Assembly (NCBI GenBank): GCA_027006055.1
Contig: JALTKX010000264.1
Span: 1-35,090 of the forward strand
DNA from: Calditrichia bacterium
GTDB lineage: Bacteria; Calditrichota; Calditrichia; Calditrichales; J004
Reading direction: 5' to 3'
Length of the DNA stretch: 35,090 bases
Under the pieces are notes generated by a model that saw only the letters and a program-made list of their open reading frames with translations, was not told the DNA's origin and did not search any database. Shown in pieces: positions 34,971 through 35,090 of this stretch. How positions within the stretch are numbered: position 1 is the first letter of the stretch; each line of letters begins with the position of its first letter. The translations under genes were made by a program, and so were the position numbers.

Positions 34971-35090
34971 ATGACTAAAAGAGATTTTTTCAGAGTAATA
35001 ATTAAACTTTTTGGTTTGTATTGGATTATTTCTACAATATTCTCCGTAATACCTGGGAATATTGCATTCGCCTTATCTGATTTTGGAGTT
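34971..35090 (+). CDS. Small hydrophobic protein, 5' part (cassette 3)
   Basis: An ATG 26 bp after the GTTGGGC box opens a frame that runs off the right edge: 40 residues are visible, starting M-T-K-R-D-F-F-R-V-I-I-K-L-F-G-L-Y. The hydrophobic stretch after the basic start is probably a membrane helix. I recall similar 'KRDFF…IKLFGLY' openings in small uncharacterised proteins of Bacteroidota-type accessory DNA but cannot name a family. No strong ribosome-binding site is visible. Confidence 0.5.
   Translation, partial: MTKRDFFRVIIKLFGLYWIISTIFSVIPGNIAFALSDFGV

Noticed and set aside
33208-35090. CRISPR array
   Set aside because: The repeats are about 100 bp, few, about 850 bp apart and separated by genes, not short repeats with short unique spacers.

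Overview
Most of the window (about 0.3–33.0 kb) reads as the core chromosome of a free-living, Gram-negative-type bacterium. It has a complete Na+-translocating NADH:quinone reductase (nqrABCDEF), a periplasm-spanning RND efflux system with a lipoprotein adaptor, and the housekeeping order pgsA–pgpA–cinA–thpR–recA–recX … alaS. Gene order and protein style suggest a Calditrichota/FCB-like lineage. That is an impression from family knowledge, not a demonstrated placement, and no rRNA or tRNA gene is present to settle it.

Layout. 0–0.17 kb: tail of a REP-associated (Y1/IS200-like) transposase. 0.3–2.1 kb (–): multi-PAS hybrid sensor protein that has a phospho-acceptor helix and a receiver but no ATPase domain. 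2.35–5.6 kb (+): class I FbaB aldolase with a clean terminator, then a consensus sigma-70 promoter driving a YkgJ-like cysteine protein, a cupin and an M19 dipeptidase. 5.7–14.0 kb (–): adaptor followed by two tandem RND pumps; the first pump is unusually long (1297 aa), with an extra membrane-rich insert and a very basic loop. 14.2–20.1 kb (–): nqrABCDEF operon ending in a terminator. 20.1–20.7 kb: gene-free divergent spacer with a strong hairpin. 20.7–25.4 kb (+): phospholipid synthesis and DNA-repair genes. 25.5–29.9 kb (+): histidine kinase, REC-HDOD and REC-degenerate HD proteins in one translationally coupled unit, with a convergent stand-alone receiver (29.9–30.2 kb, –). 30.4–33.0 kb (+): alaS with its terminator.

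Right after the alaS terminator the sequence changes character. From about 33.2 kb to the end it is strongly AT-rich, and compact same-strand genes are separated by about 98–100-bp segments that begin GTGCTAAA and end AACCGTTGGGCA. The units are about 830 and 860 bp long. They carry a two-helix membrane protein, a HigB/HigA-type toxin–antitoxin pair whose toxin frame is broken at a T homopolymer, and the start of a third small membrane protein. This looks like an integron-type gene cassette array (attC-like sites), with no integrase visible in the window. It is the most interesting part of the sequence and continues past the right edge.

In the core region, NQR would couple NADH oxidation to Na+ export and the RND system would handle export. 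The signalling genes look like one local phosphorelay-type module with outputs through HDOD/HD-type domains rather than DNA binding.
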